Below are positions 42,392 through 53,721 of a stretch of DNA of 64,000 bases, piece by piece; position 1 is the first letter of the stretch; each line of letters begins with the position of its first letter. The notes under the pieces were generated by a model that ran no database searches, was not told where the DNA came from, and saw only the letters and a list, made by a program, of their open reading frames with translations. The DNA is taken from assembly GCF_029227915.1 (NCBI RefSeq), contig NC_079885.1:11789001-11853000 (forward strand), written 5' to 3'. Origin of the DNA: Hydractinia symbiolongicarpus. Its lineage: Eukaryota; Cnidaria; Hydrozoa; Anthoathecata; Hydractiniidae. The translations under genes were made by a program, and so were the position numbers.

Positions 42392-45300
42392 ATGATGAGC
42401 GACTCGCAACTTAACATAGAAACAGATGATTTTGAAGAAGATTCAAGCAAATATAACTTTGATTATTATGCTCTTTCAAAGCTAAAGAAGCAAAAACGAT
42501 GCACAGTGGGAATTCTGTCCGCGATTATATTTGTGCTTTTTGTACTTTTAATTGTGTTTATCACTCTGTACGCACAAAGTCAAAAAGATAAACCCAAAAC
42601 TCTGTACGCACAAACTCAAGAATCAGCGTCGTATGAACTTTGTAAGTATTTTATTACACGCTAGCTTATTTACTGCTGAAGAACACTGTTAATTTCACGC
42701 TTTTAAAATTTTTTCTTATAAAAACAGGCGTGTATATACTTCCATCTTTTCTTATCACTATGATGAGAGTGTTTAAACCGATCATATGAAAAAGTAAAAA
42801 GAAAGTAACATGAATTTTTAATGTCCTTGAGAATTCCATTCTAATGGCTGACTATTCTTCCCTCCGTCGGAAACTAAGTTACTTTACTTGGCGGCTGGTG
42901 TATTCCACAGGTCACAGGTCAGAGGTCAAAATTTTAAAATGTTCCAAATTATGACATTGTAAACAATTTTAGCCATTTACTGTTTCGTGCAGGGCCATTA
43001 CAAAATACGCAATAGAGAGAATTTTGAAGACTCTTTGCAATCTTTACACATGTAAGGAAAACCACCACTACCCCTTTATATATTCTGATTAAAATGTATA
43101 AATAGAAGCTGTATCAACCTTGTTCCCAGGGCATTTTGCCTTATGTTGATGAAGTTGATAGTGGCGAAAATTGTTGGTCACTCCGATACAACGGCTCAGG
43201 GGCCACAAGAACCTGGGGACGAGGTTGAAGCTGCATGTGAACACCTTACGCTACTTAACCGCCCCAACATCTAAGTCTGTTAACAAACTTAGTCCTCGGG
43301 CCGTTTAGAGAATTAACGCGTTTAGAGTCCGTTACGTTATTGATGACTGATGACATAATAACCGCTGTTTTTTATTTTTTGATTGCGATATCGGGAGAGC
43401 GTTAGGGACTCCGGTCTTAATAATTATGCTAAAGATCGACAGGTTCCCTTTACCTTTTTTATATAGACCCGTGGACGCCACCTAAACCTTAGTGCTGAAA
43501 TGGGATTTAAAAAGAAACGCATTTTAAAAAACTTTTTTATTTAAAGTGAAAAAAACTACAAAATATATACACGGATAAGAAACAGAAGAGTTAAGATTTA
43601 AGTTCATATCTCATGCGCAGTAAAAAGATATTTGTTCACCAGCGATCAAATGTGAGAATATACACACTTGGTTAAATCACTTCAACCGAAACAAAAAATA
43701 CCAAAGACAAAAAATACTAAAGATATAAAATAGCAATAAAATTTACAAGTGAAGTCCGAACTGTGCTTTCAGTTTCATTTTGTGAGCGTCACCGAGATTA
43801 CTTTTCACCTTATTGTTTACAAGTATTTTTGAAGACATGACGTTATTGTTGCACTTTTTCACACAACTTTTTTGAATGTGGAAATAGGTGTTTTCCTTTG
43901 TTTTACCAATTTTTAAGACAGTGCTGGCCGCAGGTGAAAAATCTCGATATTCTCTACGAACCAAAAGGCTAACAAATGGTACTAGAGGAGCAGGATCCTT
44001 CTCACCCATTCGAAATTTTTGCTTGCATCCGTAGCAAGTAGTTGAACATGTGTTTTTTACAAAAACTAAATAGAACATCGTCTTTTACAGAAACTTTAGC
44101 AGGTCTTGAATCGACATAGTTTGCAATGTTTCAGCTATCCGTAGGCTTTCTTTTACGCACTCCTTCACTTTTCTTCTTACCTGCATTAAAAGGGAAAGTA
44201 CTTGCTAGTATATCCGACACATTTGGGTTCCACTGCTTCAGGAATGATTTCAGTTTATCCCTCAAATAGTTTATTGCAATGACATGAGCACACAATTGAC
44301 AATTAATAAAACGAGGGCAACCACATTTTATCGTACCTTTATTATTTTTGTTGTCAGTATGCACCTTATTAGGATCTGATCTTATGAGACATCACTGATG
44401 GTCGACTTTTGTATGTTACTCTCTGAGTTTTTGCAGTACTATTTCTCTTCTTCACAATCAACATTAAAGTGTCCTGGCAATCCCGATAGGGAAAAGTTAG
44501 GAAAATCTTCTTTATCGTGGTCGCCAGAATCGTCGTTGTTTTCTGACGCGTCAGGAAAATCTGAACTGAAATAATTACATAAAAATTTTAGCACCTTTTT
44601 TTTACGCTTGCCTGAAAAGGTTTTCCATATAACGGGAGAGATATTTCTTCTTTATTTCTTCAAAATTTTCGGAAAGCTTATATGGTCTACTCCAATAAGC
44701 AATTTCTATATATTTCTCCAATGCTCTCTCACAACAGTGAAATATAAATGTCCGCAGCCTCTGTCCAGCTACATAATGTCTCAGCCACGCCTGAAAGTAT
44801 AGGTAAGTGTGAGAAAACTCAGACAAGAGTATGACAACAAAAAAAGCATATACCGTATTTCCTTGATTATTAATTCGGCATCAGATTTGCAGAGAAACAC
44901 TTAATTACAGAAGCACATTAATTGTAAATAGTACTATACCTGAATGCTCAGAGTTTTGTTTGTGTTGACGAATTCTGTTTTTAAACTTCATGTGTGTGCA
45001 TTCCACAGAATTGCTGTAGAAAAATTTATCACCGAAACCAGCTTCTCTTTTTTCTCCGGCTAACGTACCACTGACCATAGTCTCTGCAATGTATATTTCG
45101 AAATAGTGCGAAAACTTACAGTCACCTTCTATCTTATCCCATTTAAAATTTATTAACTTCTGCGGAATTAATTTTTCGGATTTCGGCAAAATCCGCAAAA
45201 ATAATTTCTCGAAAATAAGTTCCACACAAATTTCTTCCGCAAATAATTTCTTCCCTTAAGGTAGCTGTAAAAGTCTTTTGTTGTTTCACAGTATATTAGC

Positions 45301-48224
45301 CCAAGCTCTTTTATGGACTCATTGCCGTAAATATCGTTCATGACAGTTTTTTTGTTTTGGCGGGAAAAATTCTTAATTTGAAGTTGGGTAGAGGGGTTTC
45401 GATGTTTTACTATTTCCATGCCACTTTACTTGAAAATCATGCGGTTCTCCTTCAAAATAGTACTGTATTATTTTATAGGCAGATAAATTACGAGTATGAC
45501 TGACAAGGTGAGTCTAAACTTAAATCGCAATCACTCTCCTGTTTATTATTTTTTTTCTCATTTAGTTCCACTTTTTCAATTGAACTCTCCGTTCACACTT
45601 TCGCTTTCACTGTTAACCTTTTCCTGCTCCACCTCTCCTTTATCCACTCCTTCTTCACTACTATCGCTGTCTATTACTATTATTTCACTCATTGTTTACT
45701 GTTCCTTTTTCTATCACAAGTTTTTAATTTAAGTTGTAAACAAGAGAATGTTTGACCACGCTGGCCTAACAGCCGTTGTTGCCGAAGGACTTATATTATC
45801 AAACACCTGATAAAGTGGCAATTGTTTTTTATTTATCTTTTCATATCATAATGCGCTTCTGGATAATTTTGGATGAAATACCAACCTCGTCTCAGGGTCT
45901 TTTTAGTCTAACGTAAGCGCAGGTAGAGTTTATGTATTTATGGCGCAGCACAACCAAAAAGGGCTGCCAAAATGATTGCGCATGTTGAATGTTGAAAAAT
46001 ATCAAAAGCAAGCTAAAAATATATAGTTATATAAATTGACCTGTGACCTGCGACCTGTGACCTGCGACTTGTATGACCTGTGGAATATATCAGCCGCTTT
46101 ACTTAGTAGAAATACGTACAGCATTGCTTGCCTTCCACACAAGTCAATTGGACATCATGGTTCCAAATGGGCTGACAACACGACATTTAAAGTGCGCCGG
46201 AGGGGAGACTCGTCAAAGCGCCACAAACATTTGCTCGTATTATAACCTTGAGAGCATTTACGCTGGCATATTACTAAAATTTAAGAACGCCCTGAGAACA
46301 TGCTAGGCCATAACCAAGTTTTCAAGCTTAGAAAGAATTACGAAAATAGTTTTGTCACAACATGATTACGCATATCTTTGAGCAAAAATATAACAGAGTT
46401 TCAAACGCCTTTTTGACTGTTTATTATTATTCTCATATATATGAGTAGCGGCCTTAATCTACCTTTAAATGACTTTCTCTATCCTTCTGAGTGACTGCAA
46501 TTGATTTTTAGTCAAACTAAGGGCGTATAAAGAGCTGGCGAAGTATGGTGAAAACTGTAGTATTCGCTATCAGTGTCATACACACGCTTACTGCAAAAAT
46601 TTGCAAGGAACCTACAGATGTGTGTGTATGAGAGGTTATCTTGGTGACGGAATTGGAGATTGTCAAAGTGAGTGAACGTTTATCAGTACCGTTTTTCCTC
46701 TTTTCAGCCCCCCTCTTTTAATCGCTCCTCTAATAAACGCCCTTTAACTTAAAAATTTATTTTGCAAGCGTCTCACCTAATAAGCATATTATGATACTAT
46801 CAGTATAAAGTAAATCTACAGGAGACCTGGGTTCAAATCCCATTTGATATATCATCTTTGCAGCACTTCGCGAGCTAATGTGCACTTCGCTAGCTAATGT
46901 GCACCTTCGCTAGCTAATGTGCACTTCGCTAGCTAATACTGATATATCTATTGCTTATACTGATATATCTCACATATCATCTTTTGCTTCTGCTTCGAAT
47001 GTTCTTACATAACTTTATTTATTAAAAAAAAACATCGATTGTGAAAACTATTGGAACACGGGAGCGGATTTTATTCATAAACTTTAAGAGAAGTAATTTT
47101 CACGAAATCACGAAACAGAGATTTTGATCTGATTCGTAAAAATGTATTCCCGCGAAATGGACCCATGTCGAAAAAATTAATTCTCGCTATAAAAAACTCT
47201 AAAATTGCCAGATTTCCAAAATTTAATTGTTCTTATAAACTGGTTAGGAATTCGAGTATAAAGGGCATGGTGGAATTACCCCGAGAGAGATACAGAATGA
47301 GTGCGAAAAGGGATCATGGAAACGTCACTTGAATGTGAGGAGATTTATCTTTTTTCGTCAACGATATTTGTGAAAACAAATTTTTGCGAAAATTGCTTCC
47401 CTTAAAGTACTTTTGTGCCATTTTGTAAAGCGGACGATACATGATACATTTTGCCGAATCCAATTTGTCGAATTCGACAATTTTGATTGTGTATCACATA
47501 ATATTTAATCAACTTGTCAGTGGCGATATAACAAGGTTTCTTTTCTCTCGTAGATATTGACTTTTCAATCGATTTTCATGCAGCAGGAGCAACCAACATA
47601 CCAACGATAAGAGACTTAAGACACGGCTATGTCCATGGTGCTGCAGTTTGTTTCTGGTTCACTTTGACCTCTGCTGCAAAGGAATGGGACAGCGAAAACA
47701 AAACCATTTTAAATTATATTACAGACAAAATGGATTTGGTGATTCAAATTACACGAAACCATAAGATTGTAGCGTTTACCAGAAATGGAAATTTAAACGT
47801 CCGTGTAGAGATCAATGTTAAATTTCCCGTGCACAAATGGATGCACGTGTGTTGGACGTGGAGTAATGGAATAAGTTGGAATTTTTTTATCAATGGAAAT
47901 CTAGCAAACTCTTCCTTGCTTAATCAAGCTGTATCCCTCAAACCAGGCAAAGGGGATTTATTTTTAGGGCAAGATATGAGGCGCGTAAATGACAAGTATG
48001 TGATTAACAAGCCAGAAAATTTATTTCAAGGTCGAATCACTGGCTTGTTTGTTTACCAAAGACTAATATTGGGCTACGAAGTTATGGCTGCTTTCGAAAA
48101 CAACCCCCCTATGCATGGCTTGTTAGTTGGCTGGTGGCAATTTAAAAGATTAGCTAAAGGTGGTAAAATTAAAGAAGCAGCTTTTCCATTTGATATCAAC
48201 CTTTACTCGGCATCTTTACCTTAA
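42392..48224 (+). CDS. Type II membrane protein with EGF and pentraxin/LamG-like domains (three exons)
   Basis: Exons read by eye: 42392-42641, 46512-46667 and 47554-48224. Both introns are phase 1, with donors GTAAGT and GTGAGT and acceptors TTTTTAG and TCTCGTAG. The joined frame has 358 codons plus stop. Residues 1-36 are hydrophilic and acidic (cytoplasmic), ending in basic LKKQKR. Residues about 37-61 form one membrane helix (VGILSAIIFVLFVLLIVFIT), so the C-terminus should lie outside. The middle exon encodes a complete EGF domain with six cysteines and a CxCxxGYxGDG end, joined to NIDFSIDF. The last exon encodes a concanavalin A-like fold closest to pentraxin/LamG (CFWFTLTS, WMHVCWTWSNG, FFINGN, DLFLGQD, WWQF). 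Such domains bind sugars or matrix proteins; a cell-surface recognition role is inferred. The family member is not named. Confidence 0.8.
43117..43229. mobile_element. Short MITE-like inverted repeat in intron 1
   Basis: The left end ACCTTGTTCCCAGGGC and the right end (reverse complement) AACCTCGTCCCCAGGTTC are diverged inverted copies about 110 bp apart. The same CCTCGTCCCCAG theme recurs at 20409, 33570, 51155 and 53053. Confidence 0.5.
43743..45693 (-). pseudogene. SWIM-finger transposon-type protein remnant, antisense in intron 1
   Basis: The minus strand starts at ATG 45693 with an acidic N-terminus (MSEIIVIDSDSSEEGVDKGE). Later pieces follow in several frames: TVMNDIYGNESIKELGLIYC, WDKIEGDCKFSHYFE, GFGDKFFYSNSVECTHMKFK and YKLSENFEEIKKKYLS. 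The SWIM-like finger is KCGCPRFINCQLCAHVIAIN (C-x-C...C-x-H), followed by VSDILASTFPFNAGKKKSEG. The tail has TCYGCKQKFRMGEK and ENTYFHIQKSCVKK and ends at 43743. SWIM fingers occur in MULE-type transposases and in related repetitive proteins of animals. At least five breaks are seen. It lies inside intron 1 of the EGF/pentraxin-like gene, in the opposite direction. Confidence 0.6.
46038..46083 (+). repeat. GACCTGYGAC short tandem repeat in intron 1
   Basis: Four to five units of GACCTGTGACCTGCGACC-type 10-bp repeats. A related CAGGTCACAGGTCAGAGGTC lies at 42908-42927 in the same intron. Confidence 0.6.
46830..46840 (+). other. Pol III B-box-like sequence
   Basis: GGTTCAAATCC, preceded by GGAGACCT, matches the B-box and T-arm of tRNAs. 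No matching acceptor stem or A-box was found, so it may be a tRNA-derived SINE fragment. It lies in intron 2. Confidence 0.3.
46862..46940 (+). repeat. 19-bp tandem repeat in intron 2
   Basis: Four units of GCACTTCGCTAGCTAATGT (one with GCGAGC, one with an extra C), directly followed by two copies of TTATACTGATATATCT-type sequence. Confidence 0.75.
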
Positions 48225-49190
48225 TTACAAACAGGCGAGAAAATAATGGCTTCCAAAGTAACAACTTTAACCATATTTGAAAAACACAAGTCTTTTTGTA
48301 TTTTAAAAGCCCTCTTTTTGTATACATGTGTCTTTTATAGTTTCAAATATAAATAATTTTTACTTATACTTTGGAGAACGTTATGCGCTTTTTTCATTTT
48401 TGAAGTAAACAACAAACGAAGTTTGAATGAATTTCAACGAGAAATTTCAAATTGCTATTTTTTGTGGTATTACACAAGCGAATAAATGTATACATATATT
48501 TTTTTTATAAGAATCTCATTAATAAGAGACCCGAGTACTGAATTCTGTATAACTCTAGTAACTTACCTATGCAGCTTGTTTACTTAAAATATTAAGAAAC
48601 TTTTGAAAGCGTGAGATTATGCACTGCAAAAGTCTCACAATTTTCCCTACGCGAAAAAAGCAATTATTTTGCCGCAAATGGCTGTTGTTCATTACTTATT
48701 TGTTAGAACACAAATTTTAATCAAAAAGATGACAACACTTGCAAGCTTCATTCTTAAGAAACCACGAAAGAAACGTTTATTATTAAATTGAGACATATAT
48801 ACGAAACCCAGGCTAACATGGTCGTTTGGTTGGTTTCTTATAATAAAATACGTGTAGACAATAAACTGTCATCCAACACAGAAGTCCGCTCAAACCTCAA
48901 TAGATGGCAATATAATTATATACTAGACTTCTTTTTTTTCCTTTTTTTTTTGCCGTTGAAGAATTTACAGTTTTCCGTAAGAATAAAATACAAATCTTAA
49001 GCTATTATATCGTATAATCTAAAGATAGGATTGCATATGCTAAAAATATTAGCTAAAGAGGTAAAAAATGGCAGGAGCGAGAAGAAGGCTATATAGCCTT
49101 ATCACCAAGCCCCCAACCTATATAAAAGTTTAGCATTGAATATGATGAGGAGTTGTGTTATATGTGTTGTACGTTGTAAGTGTCGTGTGT
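48225..49190. other. No recognisable gene; 3' region of the EGF/pentraxin-like gene
   Basis: An AATAAA at 48480-48485 could be the poly(A) signal of the upstream gene. The rest is AT-rich without recognised features. Confidence 0.4.
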
Positions 49191-52015
49191 TCTAAAATAA
49201 ATATAGATTGTCAGTAGTCAATAGTTTATGTTTTAGTTTATGTTTGAATTCGTTAAGTGATGTAATAGTTTTTATGTCGTTATCAAGAAATGTATTCCAC
49301 AATTTGGGTCCTCTGCTAGTTATAGAGAACTTTGTGATTGTATAATTAATCCTAGGTTGAAAAAAACTGGTAATTGAAAACCTGGATGGATATTTATGTT
49401 GAATCTCCTGAAACATATTAAATACTCATGGTAACATATTGTTTTCAAGCTTAAACATAAAAATAAGAGTTTGATAAATGTTTAGTTGGTATACATTCAG
49501 TACATTGAGCTTTTTTAATAACTCTCTGGAGTGAGTGTACCTGTCAACATTTAAAATAATTCTGATTGCATGTTTTTGTTTATTTTGTAATTTTGTCAAT
49601 TTTGTAGCGTTGGTGCTGCACCACGCAATATTTACACAATTTAGATAGCAGTGTATGAAAGAAGAATACATGTTTTTAGACAATTCTAATCTAGAACAAA
49701 TTTTGCTTTAAATAGGATGCCAATATTCTTTGCGACCTTTTCTTCTAAAATATTTATATGTTCTCTCCAAGTAACATTTTCATCAAGAATAACTCCTAAA
49801 AATTTCATGGATGGTGCTCTTTTTATACTTAGATAAATCAGGAAACTTCAAAGACATATCATCTTTTTTATTTTGCCTGTGAAAAAGTGTGTACTTTGTT
49901 TTAGAAATATTTAGGGACAGTCTGTTTGCCTTAAACCATTCTGCCAGCTTAGAGAGTTCATAATTGACTGTGCGAAATAATGTTTTTATATCTTTATGTG
50001 CATAAAACAGATTTGTATCATCTGCAAATAAAATTGAATGTAAAATATTCGAAGCTTTATTTAAATCATTAAGAGTGGTCCTAATATGGAACCTTGTGGA
50101 ACTCCACAGATGATTGTTTTAAAATTTATACTTCCACCGTCAAAGGAAATGTACTGTTTTTCTATTGGATAAATAACTTTCAAACCACCGAATGTTGGAG
50201 TTTTTGTTACCATAGTTTTTGAGTTTTTCTAGTAGAATTTTGTGATCTACGGTGTCCAATGCTTTGCTTAGATCTATAAAAATTCCTAGCATGTACTTGT
50301 TTTGTCAAACGCTTTTGATATTGCATTAACAAGTTTAACTATTGCATGATCAGTAGAATGACCTGCTTGAAAGCCAAATTGATTGTAGTATATAATATTA
50401 TTAGCAGTTAAAAAAGAGTAAAATCTATTGTACATTATGCGTTCTAGTATTTTTGAGAAACATGGAAGAACTGATATTGGTCTATAATTAGATACATTAG
50501 TCATTTCGCCTGTTTTATATACTGGTAGAACTCTTGCAATTTTAAGTTTTTTCAGGAAAATATCCTTGCAGCAGGGAAAGGTGAAATATATGCATTAGTG
50601 GAAGCCACAGTTTTAAATTTCAAACCTCTCAGAGCCTTAGATATTGACCATTAGTCCAAACTACCCTTTAAATTTCTTCGAAATCCTTATGATCAGGAAG
50701 ATATAATAACTTTCGTTGGGATTATCCTTAGAACATAAAATTCACACGTTTTCATGTCAGCAAGGATAATCGAATTTTCAGGTGATTGTAGGAATCCCCC
50801 GGTCATAACATATTTGAAATACCCGGGACGGAACAGGATTAACGATGACGACTTTTGTAATAAGCCAATGGAAAATGTTCAATGATTTTAAATCTTATGT
50901 CGCGTGAATCTCATTTCTGCTTTATTAAGTGTAACGTCATTTGCTTTTTTTCGTTCATTGATGCAAAAATCTGTTTGCTAATTTAAACTCAATCAATTGA
51001 GTCAACAAAATACGTCTCGCAGACATCCAGTGTAGAAAAAAATTGTTGTTTGATGCCCGTGTTGACTATATAAGCCAGTGGTTAGCAATATGGTCTGCTG
51101 TTGATTTCATGAATTTTGCCAGTATATACCGTCTGGACTGGTAGAACACATTTTCGTCCCCAGGGCTCTTTGAGATAAACTAGTTTATCTCAAAGAGCTC
51201 TGGGGTCGAGAATAGGTAAAACAGTCATTGCATAATAATTTGATTGTTTCAAAACTTCATAATAGCTAGTCCTTTTTGGACAAAATTTAATTCTCACTAT
51301 TTCAAGACCTATTAGCTGTGCGTATTGTAACAAAGTAGTTAATCAATATCAATATCAACTTCGGGGAGTTTTGATATAACCTTTGAGTTCTTTCTCTTAG
51401 CTATGTATTTATCTCGTTGGCCAGTATCATTCATAAGAGCCTGAGTCTCCAAAAGTTCTCTCTGTACATTTTCAATTCCTTAACTGTTAAGCCATGACGC
51501 TGTTGGACGTATTAACCGTGTTTTTAAGGGTTAAAGCCTAGCTTTTTATTGATGTCACCGAAACAATATATTATGCTAAAAGGGAGTTTATTGACAATGT
51601 TACAGAATTTTGATAGGTCCAAGTGTTTCTTATTTTTCAACCATTTATAACGATTTTCAAATTTCTTGCGTGTCAAATGTTTAATTACTAAGTACGGGGC
51701 TTCGTGATCTCAAATTGAGTCGCTCGCTACACTTTTATAAGTCACTTTGTTGGTGTTGCTAATGATATTATCGATAAAAGTTTTCTACTTTCTAGTTGGC
51801 GAGAATATGTATTGTTGTAGTCCAAACATTTGTAAGATATCTTTGTGTTTCATTGTTACTGAGTTATCAGTGTCGTAAAGATCTATGTTAAAGTCCCCGG
51901 TAAGCAATCCATTTCTTAAAAACTCTTTAAAGTTTGTTCTTTCTCTAAAAATTTCTCTAACAGGTACCGAGCAAACATGTTTTTTGTTAGATATCTGGAG
52001 CCACAAGTCTCTAAA
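49190..52015 (-). pseudogene. LINE (CR1/L2/Jockey-group) remnant, interrupted
   Basis: Minus-strand pieces, in order: endonuclease part LLTGDFNIDLYD and LQQYIFSPTRK (51785-52010); linker FIDNIISNTNKVTYKSVASD, LTRKKFENRYKWLKNKK and LPFSIIY (51560-51780). An insertion of about 700 bp follows (about 50650-51350). Then comes reverse transcriptase: LKIARVLPVYKTGEMTNVSN, YRPISVLPCFSKILERI, GHSTDHAIVKLVNAI, FIDLSKALDTVDHKILLEKL and the catalytic FADDTNLF near 50035. The C-terminal end is SITSRGPKLWNTFLDND. Many shifts and stops make it dead. The exact clade is uncertain. Confidence 0.85.
51155..51208. repeat. Near-perfect palindrome
   Basis: The arms meet at AAACTAGTTT (centre 51181/51182). They pair from 51158 to 51205 with a single G/T mismatch, and two more pairs follow after one further mismatch. 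There is no loop spacer. The arm reads CCCCAGGGCTCTTTGAGATA and then AAC. It belongs to the CGTCCCCAG repeat theme and lies inside the insertion that interrupts the LINE. Confidence 0.85.
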
Positions 52016-52019
52016 TTTT

Positions 52020-53052
52020 GCTCGATGTTACTAATGTAATTTCTAACTTTGCTATAACATTATCAACGCTGCGTCCAAACCAATCGAAGAGTTACGTGGC
52101 GTTATAAAACACTGCAAGCAAAGTTCTAGTCAAAATTTCCCGATAAAGTCCATAGAAATTATAGAAGGGACCTATTAAGGGTATTGAAAGGGAATGAAGA
52201 GTGTTGAATGTTGTAGCAAAGAGGAATATCTTTAGATGCGCAGCTAAAAGTTATTTTAACCGTACTAACACCTTTTTTTTTTTGGTTAGCAGGCACCTAC
52301 ATGCGGTTTGGGTGCATCAAGTGCGCGCGGGTCATAAATCCAGAACCACCTATGTTTATGTGTTAAAACTTGGCATGCTTGTAGAAAGTCTAAATACAAA
52401 TAGCCAGATAAAAAAATAACTCAATGATGTCATTGATGACGTTACACATAAAATTGTTCATTTTCCTGATTTGAATTTCTCAAATATCAATAATTGCGAC
52501 GATGCAGCCTGGTAGACTTATCCACTGGAATATTGATGTTCATGTCTTTAAACTATGTACAAGGCTGGAATTTGGCATTTATAGATGTTTAAGGCAAGGA
52601 AAACAATATAATGACGTCATTGAGATCAGTGAACGTCATTGGAAATCGGTGAAACAGTATTTTCTTCAAATCTGGCCTGTATTATAGCCCTATGAGCCAT
52701 ATACCTCCGCATACGTCAGCACATTATAAAACACACTAAAACTTGCCCCCGTCTCAAGTGCAATATCCCCCCCAAAGTATAAAAAGGAAAATTTCTAAAT
52801 TTCCAGAGCTCGTTTACATGCGAACAAAAGTTATGCCCAGTCTCGGGACCGCGGGCCCTGGTGTTCGTCGGATTTTTTGGAAAGTATCGTCAAATTTTTT
52901 GCAAGTCTTGATATTTATTCCAACTCATCAATCAAACTCTCTTTATCTATATTTTCCAAGTGATATATAATAGAAATGGAGCATAATTTTTTGTAAAAAT
53001 CTAGAAATTCTGGATTCTGTCAGTCAGAAAAAAGCTCCCCAAAACGCGCCAG
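52020..53052. other. No recognisable gene
   Basis: Contains TGATGTCATTGATGACGTTA (52425-52444) and a similar AATGACGTCATTGAGATCAG (52609-52628), which look like parts of a repeat family. ORFs here show no domain. Confidence 0.4.
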
Positions 53053-53721
53053 GCCAACCTCGTCCCCCAGCGCCAGTTGTCTTTTATCTCGGGACGACGA
53101 GATGATTTTCGTATCGATGCAAGATTTTTTTTAACGTAAATATCCTTTATTTAATTAATGAACATACACATTACAAACAAGACATTCAACTAAGATATAG
53201 ATTTAACAGTTCTTTTTGTTGCTATTGTTATTTTTTTTCTTGTGCTCGCTAAAATGGAACTATCGATTATTTTTGCTTCAGTGGTTACCAGGTTCAAATC
53301 AACATCGCTAACAGACTGTTTCGACCACGGTGATCTAGATCCTCGTAGTAGGGATAACAGACACGAAGACACTGCGCCGTAGTTTAGTCGTTATCACTCT
53401 CGTACTTTGTGCGGGAGACCGGGGTTCGATTCCCCTTGGCGGCGATTTAATATGGGGCAATTGAATATTTCCATAGCCCCGGGTTAACCCAAGCCATGTG
53501 ACGGAAAATGGGTAGATGCCGTACTGTGTGGGCCGTTGGATGTGGCAGGGAGTTGTCTGGCAGAGCGCTGACCCTAATTGAGTTTGCGTAGCTCAAAAAC
53601 ACATTAAATACTCCAGGACTCCCTATCAAAGCCACGGCCCCTCCTGGAAATAAGGGTATATCTCTTAATATTTGTGAGGCTAACCATGTAGAATATGCAC
53701 ATGCCCTGGGACGAGGTTGGC
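53053..53721. mobile_element. MITE-like element with CCAACCTCGTCCC ends, hosting a SINE
   Basis: The left end GCCAACCTCGTCCCCCAGCG and the right end (reverse complement) GCCAACCTCGTCCCAGGGC form inverted repeats. The left subterminal part (CGCCAGTTGTC, then CGGGACGACGA) matches 20425-20460 and, in part, 33575-33590. A tRNA-derived SINE lies inside. Confidence 0.6.
53374..53690 (+). mobile_element. tRNA-derived SINE
   Basis: The head resembles a tRNA: an A-box-like TAGTTTAGTCG at 53380-53390, a 5-bp anticodon-arm-like stem around 53399-53415, and a perfect B-box GGTTCGATTCC at 53423-53433 within a GGGG-loop-CCCC T-arm. The acceptor stem is only partly paired, so it is not a working tRNA. A non-tRNA body follows (ATGCCGTACTGTGTGGGCCG near 53517) to about 53690. 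The nearest tRNA by eye is an aspartate or glutamate type (GCGGGAGACCGGGGTTCGAT). The right border is approximate. Confidence 0.65.

Noticed and set aside
53374-53446. A functional tRNA gene
   Set aside because: The acceptor stem does not pair properly and the anticodon loop lacks the usual T before the anticodon; a SINE head fits better.
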